NCBI GenBank assembly: GCA_036429605.1
Contig: JAVFKD010000003.1
Coordinates: 62,001 to 126,000 of the forward strand
Source: Cladobotryum mycophilum
Taxonomy: Eukaryota; Ascomycota; Sordariomycetes; Hypocreales; Hypocreaceae
Length of the DNA stretch: 64,000 nucleotides
Reading direction: 5' to 3'
Below the pieces are notes generated by a model. That model was not told the DNA's origin and made no database searches. It was given only the letters and a program-made list of their open reading frames with translations. This document shows, in pieces, positions 21,846 through 33,902 of this stretch. Position numbers and translations under genes: made by a program. Each line of letters begins with the position of its first letter. Within the stretch, counting starts at the first letter, position 1.

Positions 21846-23360
21846 ATGGACCCTTCCATTTCTCCACCCTCCAACTGCTTATTTAGGGTGATCGTCGTTG
21901 GTGGTGGTGTTGCTGGTCTGACAGCATCTCACTGCTTGCAACGAGCCGGCATCGATCATGTTGTGCTCGAACGACACAGAGAGATTGCCCCAGCGATAGG
22001 AAGTAGTATAGGTTTATATCCCCATGCCTCCCGAATTCTGCATCAGTTGGGGTGTTTGGAAGACATTGAGGCAGAACATACACCCTGCAAACGCTGGCTT
22101 CATAAAAAGGCCAATGGCTCCACCATCTTTGCAGACGAATTCTTCAAGAGACTACGGCAGAGGTATGTGGCCTAGCGTTCCAGTCCAGCAACGACATTAC
22201 TGACGAGTTTCTGGTAGTCATGGAAAAGACATGATCGTTTTGGAGCGACGCAGAGCTCTACAAATCCTCTACGATCACCTTCCTAATAAAACCCCAATCC
22301 GAACTGGCTCTCGTGTTAAGTCTATTGTGCACAGCGACGAAGGTGTTGAGGTCATACTGGATGATGGCTCCTCTGAAAAAGGAGATATGATCATTGGTTG
22401 TGACGGTGTACATAGCGTAGTGCGTCAGCAAATGTGGGATATTGCCAACATGGAGCGACCAGGATACATCAAGTCCAAGGAGAGATCATGTAAGGAAACC
22501 TCATCATTCAGGGAGCTACTCACCGCTGACATATAAATCTAGCTATTAAGGCAACATGGAAGTGCCTGAACGGATTTGGACCCCTTCAGCCAGGGATGGC
22601 TGAACTGGCTGGTACTAGCGTATCTAGTACACGCCAGTCATTCCTTGGACTCTCCCAGCCAGACCGGGCGTTCTGGTTCTTTTTCTTCAAACTCGACGAA
22701 TCACTTCCCATTGAAGATGCCTACTACACCGAGAAGGAGGCGGAAGCACTTGCAGCCACCGTCGCTGACGTCCCTGTGGGAGAGAATCTCAAGTTTGGCC
22801 AGATATGGGAGACACGAACTCGAGGCAGTCTTGTGTCGGTCGAAGAGGGTGTCTTGGAGCACTGGCATTACGGTCGAATAGTTCTAGCAGGGGACTCCGT
22901 CCACAAGGTATGCGAACCCTTTCTTACATTCTCCACACCACGTCTCTCGGCAATTGTTCCCCGGCTGACATAATTACACAAAAAGTTTACGCCACAAATT
23001 GGTATGGGTGCCAACGCGGCGATCGAAGCCATCGCAGTCATCTGCAATAAGCTTCAAGCAGCTTTGGTGAGAAATGAGGGTAAAAGGCTTAGCGTTAGGG
23101 ATCTTGGGGGATTATTCTCAGAGTATCAAGAGGAAAGAAGTTCGCGAATGGCCTTTATCTCTGTTATGTCAACATGCTTTTCAAGGATGGAAGCCTGGAC
23201 AAGTTGGCCGTACAAGGTATTGTCTACATGGGTGTTCCCCTATGTGCCGGACTGGATGTTGGAGAAGGTAATTGGTAGCCTCATTCAAGCATCGCCGAAG
23301 ATTGCATACATAGACGAAATAGGATTTCCAGCAGGGACAAGGCCATGGAAGCATGCATGA
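21846..23360 (+). CDS. FAD-dependent monooxygenase (PaxM/salicylate-hydroxylase-like)
   Basis: Four exons (21846-22162, 22218-22489, 22543-22907, 22986-23360) with introns of 55, 53 and 78 bp give 442 aa in one clean frame. VIVVGGGVAGLTASHCLQRAG at about residues 16-36 is the FAD-binding GxGxxG region, followed by VVLERH. GDMIIGCDGVHSVVR (about 175) is the DG motif binding FAD and NADPH. RIVLAGDSVHK, then FTPQIGMGANAAIEA across intron 3, is the GD motif binding FAD ribityl. C-terminal hydrophobic residues may anchor it to membrane, as in PaxM-type enzymes of meroterpenoid and indole-diterpene pathways, which epoxidise prenyl chains. Substrate here is unknown and no prenyltransferase or cyclase gene is nearby. 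It could equally belong to aromatic degradation. Confidence 0.85.
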
Positions 23361-23818
23361 TGATGTTTGGGGCGGGAGACATGGGGAAATAAGATCAAAC
23401 GGTTTCTACGGAGTATATACATAAAATGAATCTTAGTCATGTAGTATGAGTAAACAATAATAGATACGAGAGAACCTTCTTTGCCAATCAATGTCCCTGC
23501 TTTTCAATCCTGGCATTTTAATTGAAGGTATGGAGCAGACCAGGTCTCAATCTGGAAACATCCATGCACAAAATGATGCTGACAATCCGCCTCCTTGAAC
23601 TCCTGGCCAACAACATAACTTACTAGCAGGGTTGCAGGTAATGAGCTAAACATCATGGGATTCTAGATTACGATTGCATAAATAACATCGGGATTTTATT
23701 CTACATTTTATGACGAGGCATCAAGACAGGTGGGAGGGGGAGATCAAGGGGTCAGTACAAGTGCCGACATGGCTGGCGAACGTGCTTGTCCTGCTTGGCC
23801 CTCAGCCTTTAATTGACA

Positions 23819-23823
23819 TATAA

Positions 23824-23862
<39 letters not shown>

Positions 23863-23905
23863 GAATAATAGTAATAATGATAATGATAATAGTAATAGTA
23901 ATAAA
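23819..23905. repeat. (TAA)n microsatellite, imperfect
   Basis: TAATAATAATAATAATAATA with scattered single changes (ACTAAT, AGAATAAT, GTAATAATGAT) over almost 90 bp. A minus-strand open frame across it encodes only Ile runs and is not a gene. Confidence 0.95.
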
Positions 23906-24788
23906 AACGATTGTGCAGAGGAAGCCTTGGCATTCTGCCAACATCGCGGGAAGACTAACCCATGTTCGCATCTATGACTACATTTGCCCGATGAACAGGT
24001 CGCTTACTTTGCAGTGGGTAAGACATACCCCTTGATCTTTTGCATTCCCAAATTTGGAATTGCCTGAATTGCCTAAGGGAAGAGCCGGGTAATTATACCG
24101 GTACGAACGTTGCTTCTGAGATAGGCCACAAACGTTTTCTTATAGTAAATCTTTCCCAAAGTTGTGATCTATTGATGAAAGGCTTGATGGCCTACTCCAA
24201 TCCCCAATGCTCATCATTAGATAGTAATTTTAAATACGAGCGAGGTAATGGTAACAAGTAACACGATGAGCGCCAAACAATCGCTAAGCGTGCCAGGGCT
24301 TCGTAGCGAATAGGTAATTCCATTACGAACCGCCCGCTAATATGCATGTCTTATATGTAAGATAGGTTATATACTCCACAGTACATCGATTATCCATCAA
24401 TCGCTACCGTGGCTCTGGCACAACGGTTCGGATATTAATCACCCGAAAGAATTCAAGACTTCATGTTGGGGGTCACCCAGGGTGCAAGTTCTCATATGGG
24501 ATTGTGCCAGAGCTTTAATGCATTGGCCGAGAGCTAGGTGAAGTCTCCCACCACTGTGGGTAGCTGTTACGTTCCAGTCAACGACCGAGCAAGAAATAGC
24601 GAGAGCGTAAACGAGAACGAATAACATATCACAGCTAGGTTACAATGAGTATGAATGAAACCCCGCAACCGTCATATGACGACTGTATTATGGAAAATTC
24701 TGGTCAATTGACATCATTATACGCAGTATCCATTGGATATCTGCTGAACATATGCAAACGACAGAATGCGGGCTGTCCGTTGAGAATG

Positions 24789-24797
24789 TATATATAA
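24789..24797 (+). promoter_or_regulatory. TATA-like box of the SDR gene
   Basis: TATATATAA, 92 bp upstream of the ATG at 24889. Sequence resemblance only. Confidence 0.45.
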
Positions 24798-24888
24798 CGC
24801 AGACACCTCGTAGTGCCCATTGATTCTATCATCATGAATAGGATACAACATCGTGATTACTCAGACCAACGTTTGCTCTGACGAAAAC

Positions 24889-25774
24889 ATGGCGGCTTCA
24901 CTCCTCAAAGGAAAGGTTGTTGTCATTACCGGTGCTGCATCAGGCATTGGCAAAGCAACTTCAAAGCTTTTGGCCAAGAACGGTGTTTTGCTTTCCTTGG
25001 CTGATATAAACGAGCAAGGCCTGGCGAAGTTCAAGTCAGAGCTGCAAAACGAGAGAGGGGGAGCTATAAATATCGACCAGGACATTCTGACGTTCGTGGT
25101 GGACGTACGGTCGGCAGAAGCATGCAATAAGTGGATCACCGATACTGTAAGCTATTTCAACCAGCCGATATGGGGTGCTGCCAATATTGCCGGAGTGTTT
25201 GGCCCGAACGACGGTTTGCCGGGTGGCACTATCCGAAACCTTACCAACGAAGAATTCGATGCTGTCTTTGATGTCAACGTCAAGGGCCTTCTCAACTGTT
25301 TGCGCGCGCAGCTACCCCGTATTCAGGTTGGTCAAGGCGGACGCGGCGGTGGCTCCATTGTCAATACCTCGAGCCTACAAGGAACCATCCCCATGCCGCT
25401 CAGTGGCCCGTACGCTGCATCAAAGCATGCGATTAACTCTTTGACACGTACAGCCGCTAAAGAGGAGGGCGAGAGAGCAATCCGTGTGAATGCCATAGCC
25501 CCGTAAGTTGTTATCTACCAGAGTTATGCGTTTGGTACGCCGATTGGCTAACTATGTCTTGTGATTTGACAGAGGCGTCATCAGCACGCCAATGATTGCA
25601 CGATATGAAGAATCAACAGGAGGAAGAGAGGATGTCATGCGCGTTGATCCTGGCGCGCTTGCTCGTAGAGGAGACTCGGAAGAAATTGCCGAGTTAATTG
25701 CCTACCTTTTGAGCCCAGCCAGCAGCTTCGTTACCGGTGCCCTAATAGCCATTGATGGAGGTTGGGCTTGTTGA
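24889..25774 (+). CDS. Classical short-chain dehydrogenase/reductase
   Basis: Exons 24889-25502 and 25573-25774, with a 70-bp intron, give 271 aa. KVVVITGAASGIGKATSKLL (about residues 9-28) has the TGxxxGxG cofactor loop. An Asp (SLADINEQG) at the end of the second strand suggests NAD(H). SIVNTSSLQG gives the catalytic Ser and GPYAASKHA the YxxxK pair. The tail ends VTGALIAIDGGWAC, the usual SDR C-terminus. Length is typical. It is probably a cytosolic oxidoreductase of an alcohol/ketone, with unknown substrate. The start at 24889 directly precedes the Rossmann strand, and an upstream ATG at 24834 is in another frame. It stands between a FAD monooxygenase and a methyltransferase but at a distance, so a shared pathway is only a guess. 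Confidence 0.9.
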
Positions 25775-27216
25775 ACGCTGTTGGGGTCTACATAGTATTC
25801 AGAGCAAGCGATTGACTATGGTATGCTGTATTCCCAGCCTACAAGTATTGCGATATGCTGTACAAACAATCCGTAGCATAGAAAGCTTTTCCCCATAATT
25901 TATTTGACTTTTTAACATTGTTTTGTGCATCTACAGCCACCCCAATGCATTTCATGTAAGCGAAAAACAAGTTGATGAAACTGGACTTGAACCCCAGCAA
26001 TATCTCTTGTTTTGTGGCCACATGCGTATAAATCATTTATTTGTAGACCTTCTACTTACACATAGACGGGTCGCATTGTTATTAGTCATATCATGCGGTA
26101 TAAAATTCCTGTTAGGAGGGGTCAGTGTCGCAACAGTTGAGCATCACGGATCGACGTCAAGATTATTGTATACAATTGAATTGGAGATGAATAATAGCCT
26201 AGATTAACGATATTTCAGAATTCCCTAAACTTAGCCGCTACGAAACCATCATAGGATCTGCATAACTTGGATGAGCAGCAGCTAGTTGGCATCACCATAG
26301 TGATGGAGAGGGGTGATGACGATGCCGTTGCTATGCAACCCCGCCACTCACGATGGCTATAGAATCTGAAATTAAGCGGTAATGAGCGTTTCATTGAGCA
26401 TTAACCATGTTTAAAACTAAAATTGAGTACCTATATCATCCTTGATTCTTGAAACGGCACTCTGCTGAGGAAAGAAGGCCGAGATGTCCTCATGGCAAGA
26501 CGTTGATATGGTTGTCAAGCATGGTTTACCGAAGACTGTAATCTAAAAGCGCTCATCACACGATGCGAATATGATGATAAAATGGTTCCAGTGCTTATGA
26601 TCGCACTGGATGCTTTGCCTTCGCCCTAAAGTAGACATCTCATTTCTGTCATAAGTTTGGAGCTGCAAAATAAAAGTCATGGATGTTAGAACTAGCATCT
26701 AATAATTTGATGGGGGTCACGAACGTAAAGGTTTAAGGCGATATTGTACTAGCTATGGTATCTGTGATCATTTTCGGTTTTATACTGACATATCCTACTT
26801 AAGCCTGGCTCTTTATCTAGAGCATTGCATGATTTTGGTACAATCTTGGTAGAGTTTGTCAGGAGAGGCTCACTGGAGAATCTTTGGCTTTTAGTTAAAA
26901 GGTAGGCCTCAAGATTAACATTAAAACTCGGACATCACTTAATAACAAATCTAAATACCGTTGGAGAGGTAAGGTGTTGAGATAGTTCCAAGCTTCCGTC
27001 GCTCATGGCCATGGACTGGTTCAATGAAAAAGGATCTTTTAGACCCTTAAGCTACCCTAATCTTCTCCAGACGACTTTGATCAGTCTACATGGAGAGTAC
27101 TTCCCAAACATATGCTCTGATATGGAAAAATACAGAAATAGTAGGCAGCAACAACTCTCCAAGGAAGGACCACTTGACCTGTAGATCCATTCCAAGACCC
27201 ACGAAATGATGTCCTT
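25775..27216. other. AT-rich intergenic, no supported gene
   Basis: About 1.4 kb of AT-rich DNA rich in stops in all frames. No repeat or RNA gene recognised. Confidence 0.5.
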
Positions 27217-28140
27217 ATGATAGAATCCGCTGAGCATCCCATTAGCAAGACATTTCCAAAGTTACCTGCATCAATCACACCACAAACTACAGACTCGCAA
27301 ACACCAGACTGGATACCTGAACCAATGGCTGCAAGCGACAACAAGGCACTTGGTTCCTCCAGTTATTGGGATAGCCGCTATGCCCACTCTGACGGGCAGT
27401 CGCCAACTCACGAGTGGTTTCTCTCCTTCAGTCAGCTTGAGGGCTTCTTCCGACAAAACCTCTTTCAAGTTCAAGGCTTAAGGCCGGTTAACAATCCCTT
27501 GATTCTACATCTTGGCTCTGGAGACAGTGTCTGTGATCTACTCAGGTCTTACAGAATACGGTAGTATGAAGAAATACTGACCTCGGCTTGTAGGTCATTC
27601 CAAAAGAGTTTGCGTCGCAGGGCTATTGTCAACAGCTATGTGTCGACTTCTCTCCCGTCGTAGTCAATGTCATGAGTGAGCGCCATGGCGATATCAAGGG
27701 AATAGAATGGAAAGAAATGGATGTCCGCGACATGTCCGCTGTTGCAGACAAGTCCATCAGCGTTGCTTTTAATAAAGGAACCTTGGATGCCATGATCCAC
27801 GGCAGTCCTTGGAACCCCCAAATGAGGTCAAGCAAAACACTAGTCGATATATCAGAGAGGTACCTCAAAGATTTCTCTCTTTATACAAACTGCATTAGAT
27901 GATCCCAGTACTGACAGGGCCTACAAGGTGTTTAGAGTCCTAAAAGACGATGGCGTCTTCCTCTACATCACCTTCCGGCAATCGCATTTCATCAAGCCCC
28001 TCTTGAATCCTGACCAACTATGGGATATTGACATGCAGGTCCTTGGAGAAGACGGATCTATTCCATACTTTGCGTTTGTACTAAAAAAACGACCAGTACC
28101 GAGTCCATCGCAGACATCCGACGAGTGCCGAATTCAATAA
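27217..28140 (+). CDS. METTL13/EEF1A-type class I methyltransferase
   Basis: Exons about 27217-27528, 27594-27859 and 27928-28140 (about 263 aa). SSYWDSRYAHS near residue 48 is the YWDxRY motif of the METTL13/EEF1AKMT4 group, next to HEWFLSF. PLILHLGSGDS (about 95-104) is SAM motif I. LCVDFSPVVVNVMSERH and KEMDVRDMS follow as motifs Post-I and II. The last exon has VFRVLKDDGVFLYITFRQSHF, then a C-terminus ending in IPYFAFVLKKR. Known relatives methylate lysines of elongation factor 1A. The first intron uses an unusual GTCTGT donor. At the C5 run 27815-27819 the frame shifts by one base: conserved family sequence and exon phase agree only in the shifted frame, so one base seems missing, by mutation or error. 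The remote location makes a role in the right-hand cluster unlikely. Confidence 0.75.
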
Positions 28141-29026
28141 TTACCCTGCAACATCAAGACAGACGTGCGCTTCGGAGATCGGAAACCCCGGACCAAGATT
28201 ACCAGTCTCGGACCGATCACTACATTAGCCAAGAGATCTCTCCGAACGATTCATGTGTTTCGTTTGGGGTCCACTAGTTCTTATGTTTGACCATGGGTCA
28301 CTGAGATGACCAAGTTCGGAGTTCCGCCCACGAAGTTTCGGAGTTTTACATAAGTATAAATTATTCATCCGGGTGCATTGACTGCAGAAGTTATTGTACA
28401 AATATGGTTTCTCACGTCCGCTGGTTGAGAACAGAAGTTTCAGCGCCATAAATCCATAACCAAACGACTACGGCGCATTTCCGCCTCAGTGGCAGCATGT
28501 GGCTGCTATGAGAGGGTCAAATATATGGTGATCATTTGCTCATGCGGTGTTCCCACACCCCATCATGGACTACCGCAAGTAACAGACTTGGAAGGCTTCA
28601 TACCACGATTTGCAGTTGTGCTCGGGAAGCACTGGGGTGCCCTTCACGATATATCATCTCACCTTGACTTCAACGAAGGTTGAAACTATAACATGGGTAG
28701 ATGAATCGCGAAAGAGCTGGTAGCGAATAGATTAGAATGTATTTATATAGAAGTAGCCTGTATAAATAGCAATACGGATAACTCATCGCTCGAAAATGAT
28801 GATTGCAGCGGGCTCCACCATATCCATCACAGGAGTAAAGCTCTACCGTCTCGAACCCAATGGGCAACTTTTTCTCCTCTCTGATGCTTGTTTTGTCTCT
28901 TTCTATTCATTCATTGATCTGATTGATGCCTGTGAATAGACAGGCCCATGATGTAGAGCCGACTGGATGGACTACGTCTCTTCGAATGGGCCATCACAGC
29001 TTCATTAGACCAGCCTCCTTTTTATT

Positions 29027-29162
29027 GGACATCCCCAAAAACAAATATCCACAGACAATAGACCAATTTTGCCCCTTTCGAATTGGGTAGATGAGTCTAA
29101 GGTCATGATTTCAACCTCTTACCTGTTGTATGAGTTGACGAGTGCAGATTTTGGGGATGTCC
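29027..29162. repeat. Inverted repeat pair, 14-bp arms
   Basis: GGACATCCCCAAAA at 29027-29040 is the exact reverse complement of TTTTGGGGATGTCC at 29149-29162. The 108-bp interior has no coding. It could be the ends of a miniature element or chance; no flanking duplication was recognised. Confidence 0.4.
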
Positions 29163-30342
29163 CCTCATACTTATATAGGCAGTTGGATACCCCGAGAAAT
29201 GGCCATGTTTATTTGAAGGGAACAAGATTTCTCCGCACCGTTTCCACGCCCTTTCATAGACATGCATTAGTATCGACAGCGGGCGTTTGCCGACCCCTAC
29301 TTCAGTTGACTTTCCCGAACCCAGGAGGGATGAAACTTGGAAGGTCAAGATGATCTCCGATGCGAGATGAAACGTAACAAACCAACATAGAGCCACATTA
29401 TAAGCATTACTGCTAGTTGATCTAGATCCAGGGCTTGTTAGATCGCGGGTAGTTGCAGGGTTAACTATGCATTGCGTGATTGTAGAGCCCTGGCAGGACA
29501 CATCAGGAACCTCACACGTTGTGACAGCGGGTGTGATCTGCGCGCGTTATGTGAGATCTAGCAGCTGTCAGTGATACTTGACACAAAGTTGCATTGCATG
29601 AAGTAGCAGAACCTCTTACTTTGACGTTGACTTTGGCGTGGTAGGGCCAATACTTGGACAACATGGGCATCAAGGGCCAAGCATGTGGGCAGGATAGAGC
29701 AACACCAGACACACCAGACATTACGCGCAAGTAGTCCCTATATAAAGTCCCTATACAAAGTAATATATCATGAGATAAGGCAAGACTGGATCTTTTTTCT
29801 TCATAGGCTACCAAAATATGGCTATCTTCATGATATATCTTATAATCGCCGTAATATCATGATTCGATGTTATAATATGGCTTTGTTCTCATAACATAAA
29901 AAACTAGCGATGCAACTTCGGAATCGTTCCGGTTCACCTGCCTCGTCCTTCCCGAGCTACAGCATGACAGGTGTACTCATTCATTCTCGGCCCAGACCCG
30001 TTCATTTTCTTCACGAATGCACCGAAACCAGCGCAGCGGGTATTGATGCATCATTCAGAAAGCAGGTTTGCAGCACGATGCAGGGTTTGTTATATGAGAT
30101 GTGGAATATTTGGAGCCATAAGTACTCGCCGAGCTATAGTATCGAGACATATATTATATCTCGGTTAATGCTGATCTGCATGTTTCAACCTGCATTTGTC
30201 CTTTTGTCTGAGGTGGCAATTTATTGAGCACAGGTGTTCTTAATTGCTGCAACGGGCCCTGAGCGTTGTGAGCTGTTTCACCGCATTTTATGACAGATAT
30301 CTGCTCAACAATAAATCACATATATCATGCAATGCTATTTTT

Positions 30343-30359
30343 TCTCTCTCTCTCTCTCT
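30343..30359. repeat. (CT)n microsatellite
   Basis: Uninterrupted CT dinucleotides after a T tract. Confidence 0.85.
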
Positions 30360-30638
30360 TATGCTTACATTCATTAATTGACAAGTGACACGATACTCAT
30401 TGTTGGAAGCAATAAGACCTAGACAATTTACGTGGTAAGCGCTATGATGCTCTCTCTGGTCTAACTCTTGGGGCTGCTCCACATAGAGAATCAGGTTTAC
30501 GTATAAGCGAGTAGAATGTGGAGAAGGTTACTTCACATAGGTACGTGAGAAAAAACGTCAGTGCTGACCCTTTGCGTCCCATAACTCCCCACGGAGTGAG
30601 GTGAGATCTATCTATCCATGGATCATGGCTTAACAAAC

Positions 30639-30659
30639 GGGGGAGGGGGGAAGGGGGGG
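30639..30659 (+). repeat. G-rich tract with runs of 5, 6 and 7 G
   Basis: Three long G runs separated by A and AA. The six- or seven-base runs could split, so four-tract G-quadruplex folding is possible. No gene function is implied. Confidence 0.6.
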
Positions 30660-31832
30660 TTAGATCAGCCCTGTAAGAGAATCCATGGAACAGCCACCGT
30701 TAGGGTAGACTTAGGCTAGGCTCGGGCGAGTGACTTCTCGCTTGGCCACGAACGTTTATTAAACTGCAATCGGGGCTTTTTGGTCGACTTAAACTGGTAT
30801 TGGTATAAGTCCTGACAATAATGGAATCACCTTCTCATCCTGACCGATCTGCACCGTGGCGTTGTGGCTCATACAACTACCGGTATCCCGCCTGTGTCAT
30901 ACGTTTTTTGTTAGTGGTGAGTTTCAGTTTATTTCTGGGTGAGTTACTTCGTAGGGTAGGTTATGATCCTTCGGGATGGCAGCTTTTCAGTATCCCCTCC
31001 AATGAGAGTCGGGGGATGCATCGTCTACGTTGCGGTTGGTGAGAGAGATAGATGGTCATCCGGGATTCGAGAGCGAGTCCTATAATAGATGCATATTATA
31101 ATTCTTTATCCTTACCAAATTTGAGACTAATTCCTCATTCGTTTTGGATTATTCTGCGCTGTACTCCATACAATTCCTTCTTTGGTGCCCTTGCAGGGCC
31201 ACTTCTGCCTGGGCCGCCTGTTCCATGCCATACAGTGTCGTCACATGAAACTCAGTACTGTGGTTTTAGACAACCTTGTCCTGGTTTGCCTGCGTAATTG
31301 GGTGGAAGCTCCAAGAACTTGATCAAGATAAGCTTGGTTACAATACACCTGCAGCCATTGCATGAAGTACATGAGGATTCGAAAAAGACAACCAAGAAAA
31401 CAAGCCTCGACACTAGATTAGACCAGAGAAGCCCTGCGCCTGCATAAGACCTGCAGATGCAGCATAACGTAAGTAAGCTTACCACGCACGCCAAGGGGAC
31501 TCAGTAGGCGGGAACTGCACACTTACGTGAAAGAAAAAGTCTCCTTCCCAAAGAGCGTAGGTCATTAGTTTTTAGCTAGCCTGGGTTTTTGAGCCGGCTG
31601 TTCGGGATCTAGCCTGAAGTTGCAATGCTCTCACGGAATGGAGAATGATGGGTATCCCGGAACGGATGTCGATATATATATGCAATTGTGCTTCGCGTGT
31701 TTGCAAAAAAACAAACGTGGAATAGTAAGCGAGTTGAGCGTTGCTTTCTCTCCCCGCATCTCAACACTAACCAAGCAAGACCTCCTCTTTGTGGTTCAAG
31801 GAACTCCGCTTCAACAGCGAAATTCGAACACA

Positions 31833-33536
31833 ATGGCCGCACCAGCACCAGCAACAGCCAACTTCTTCAGCGCTGCTCGATCTCGACGTCTCGCTTGCGA
31901 TCGGTGTCACAGACACAAGCTGAGATGTGAGCGAAGCCCCATTGTCGTCAATGGTAGCATAGCAATACCGCTGGGGACGTGTAAGCGATGTCAAAAGGCA
32001 AGGGTGTCGTGCCAGACCACAGCGGGGACATTCACCGGGGGACCTACCAACATCACCAACATCGGTAGCGCCTTGAAGAGGAACGCTTCCATGCTCGACG
32101 GCGACAAGTCAAATATCGAGGACATGCCGAATCTCGCCTCATTAAACGCAGCGAGCACTACAAATAGCAAGACCTCCGCCGCCATCAACAACAACAGCAC
32201 CAATAACAATGAGAATGCCATGTGGGATAGCCCAATGTTTAGCGGCGACGATGCCAGCACGCTGCTCGACTTGGACAACTTCGATTTTGGGACTGATGAC
32301 TTTGCGAGCATAGAGGGCGCGCCAACAACCGTCTCTCCACCACAGTCCAAATCACCAGCCCTTTCAAGCAACAACAACACCTGGGACACTGTTTCGGTAC
32401 AAGACGAACCCAAAAATGGCTACAAGACGCCAATTGAGGATTTTGTGGACTCGACATATTTTGGCTCGACTCCCCAGCAGTTGAATGACTCGAGCACCAG
32501 TTCCCTGTCCACCAGCGTGTCGGATGACTCCAAGATGATTCTGCAGCCAGAGCACCACGCGGCAAGCCCACGCGATGACTGCAGGCGGCGTCTACTGGAG
32601 TTGCATTCACTGCTCTTCAACGAACTACAGTGCATCACAGACGCGGATTTAGCCGAGGCCTTATTTTCTCATGAGAGTACGAGCCTCGCCAGTCGCGAGA
32701 AGCCTGGACCTGGCGACAGCGTGGTGCGGCGAGTGTTGTTCGCTTCCGAGAGACTGATTGAACTGCTCGGCAATATTGGTAGTGCATACGGCGATCAACA
32801 GCTCATGCAACAGAAATTTCGCGAGCGGCCCTCCTCCTCGTCTACACTATCAAGGGCTTCGGCCTCAATGCCTGCATCGTCACTGCGCTTCCACAGGAAT
32901 TCTACTTCTGCTTCATCTACAGGCTCTGTCTTGCGCAACTCGCTTCGCGGTGGGTGCGGGAATCCTAGCGGCGGCGCCACCGGCGGCCACGGTCTCAGCG
33001 GGCAAGCCTCGTCATTTGTCAATCTTCCACTCACAATTTCGTTTCTCACATGTTACGTGAGCCTGCTATCAGTCTATCGGTCCATCTTTACACACATATA
33101 CGAGGCCCTCAGTGCCCTGGACCCCTCTCATCAGCATCACCACCACCACCAGGTAGCACAGCGTGGCCGGGGGTGGTCGGTGAATGGCTCAGCGGCACAA
33201 CGTGCAGGACAGGGAATGGACCGGCCCGTGCTAAGGCAAGAGCATGTGCTGGGCATACGAATCCAGATGGAGGTCATGACACACATGCTTGAGCGAGTGG
33301 ACGATGCATGGGCGGCTGCTGTCGTGGATGAGCCCGAGAGAGGCGGGATGGATGTGGATCAGCTAGAGGACGGCAGAGCGGTGTTTGGCCGATCCGCGAC
33401 GACAGCTTTACTGCAGAGCATGTTGATCCACGAGGGATTTGATTTCACGGATGATGGATTCAGCATGGGACTAGGAAGCTTGATGGTGATCCAAAAGTCT
33501 ATACGACGGCTGCTCAGGAGCAGCACTTTTGCTTGA
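31833..33536 (+). CDS. Zn2Cys6 transcription factor, likely cluster-specific regulator (AflR-like)
   Basis: Single exon, 567 aa. Residues 22-60 are a binuclear zinc cluster: CDRCHRHKLRC, a longer loop, then CKRCQKARVSC (spacing C-x2-C-x6-C-x17-C-x2-C-x6-C). The SARSRRLACDRCH start and the Asn/Ser/Thr-rich middle resemble AflR-type regulators of secondary metabolism. Hydrophobic C-terminal helices with a His tract (QHHHHHQ) follow. Such factors bind paired CGG triplets in the nucleus. Repeated CCG...CGG sites in promoters to the right fit that. It is the left-most gene of the group whose products fit one pathway, so control of the PKS-NRPS cluster is inferred. The start was chosen at 31833, as the first ATG close to the zinc cluster; the frame is also open upstream to 31620. 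Confidence 0.85.
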   Translation: MAAPAPATANFFSAARSRRLACDRCHRHKLRCERSPIVVNGSIAIPLGTCKRCQKARVSCQTTAGTFTGGPTNITNIGSALKRNASMLDGDKSNIEDMPNLASLNAASTTNSKTSAAINNNSTNNNENAMWDSPMFSGDDASTLLDLDNFDFGTDDFASIEGAPTTVSPPQSKSPALSSNNNTWDTVSVQDEPKNGYKTPIEDFVDSTYFGSTPQQLNDSSTSSLSTSVSDDSKMILQPEHHAASPRDDCRRRLLELHSLLFNELQCITDADLAEALFSHESTSLASREKPGPGDSVVRRVLFASERLIELLGNIGSAYGDQQLMQQKFRERPSSSSTLSRASASMPASSLRFHRNSTSASSTGSVLRNSLRGGCGNPSGGATGGHGLSGQASSFVNLPLTISFLTCYVSLLSVYRSIFTHIYEALSALDPSHQHHHHHQVAQRGRGWSVNGSAAQRAGQGMDRPVLRQEHVLGIRIQMEVMTHMLERVDDAWAAAVVDEPERGGMDVDQLEDGRAVFGRSATTALLQSMLIHEGFDFTDDGFSMGLGSLMVIQKSIRRLLRSSTFA

Positions 33537-33902
33537 TGACACAAATACGATGATTATAGAACCATCTCACCTATCTATCTAAGAACAAAAAATAGGTACT
33601 GTATAGATTGACAAAAAATGGTTTACAAGAGGAACCACCACATGTGCCAGTCCGTCCTGCACATGTGGGGTGGGAGCAGGAACATGATTTGATGTATCAT
33701 AATATTCTCTTCAACAGCCCTGGCACGGGCTGCTTCATACATAGATGATTGATGATGATAAAGACAAAATAAATGAGCTTTCTGACAATTTTTTCCGAAA
33801 TCACCCGTCCGAGACAAAAATGGCAATGCGATATGCTCGGCCGAAAATAATACTCACCAGTCTTCGGACCAATCCCATCCGATGGAGTGCGTATGGTGCC
33901 AT
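33537..33902. other. Convergent 3' intergenic region
   Basis: Lies between the 3' ends of the Zn2Cys6 gene and the hydrolase gene. AT-rich, no gene seen. Confidence 0.5.

Larger units (their letters stand above)
23361..24888. other. Intergenic with an AAT microsatellite
   Basis: No supported gene. It holds the AAT-type repeat (separate entry), and the promoter of the SDR gene at its right end. Confidence 0.5.
28141..31832. other. Gene-poor 3.7-kb region left of the biosynthetic cluster
   Basis: No supported gene on either strand. It holds three TTCGGAG-type short motifs (28168-28350), a 14-bp inverted repeat pair (29027-29040 / 29149-29162), a CT microsatellite (30343-30359), a G-rich tract (30639-30659) and, at the right end, the promoter of the Zn2Cys6 gene, with TATATATAT near 31675. 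Confidence 0.5.

Noticed and set aside
23744..23971. Minus-strand open frame with an isoleucine run
   Set aside because: Encoded by the TAA microsatellite; not a protein.
29910..30227. Plus-strand open frame of 105 codons in the gene-poor region
   Set aside because: No recognisable domain and poor composition; several equally long frames occur around it.
30639..30659. G-quadruplex as a regulatory element
   Set aside because: Only three separated G runs and no nearby gene; recorded as a repeat only.
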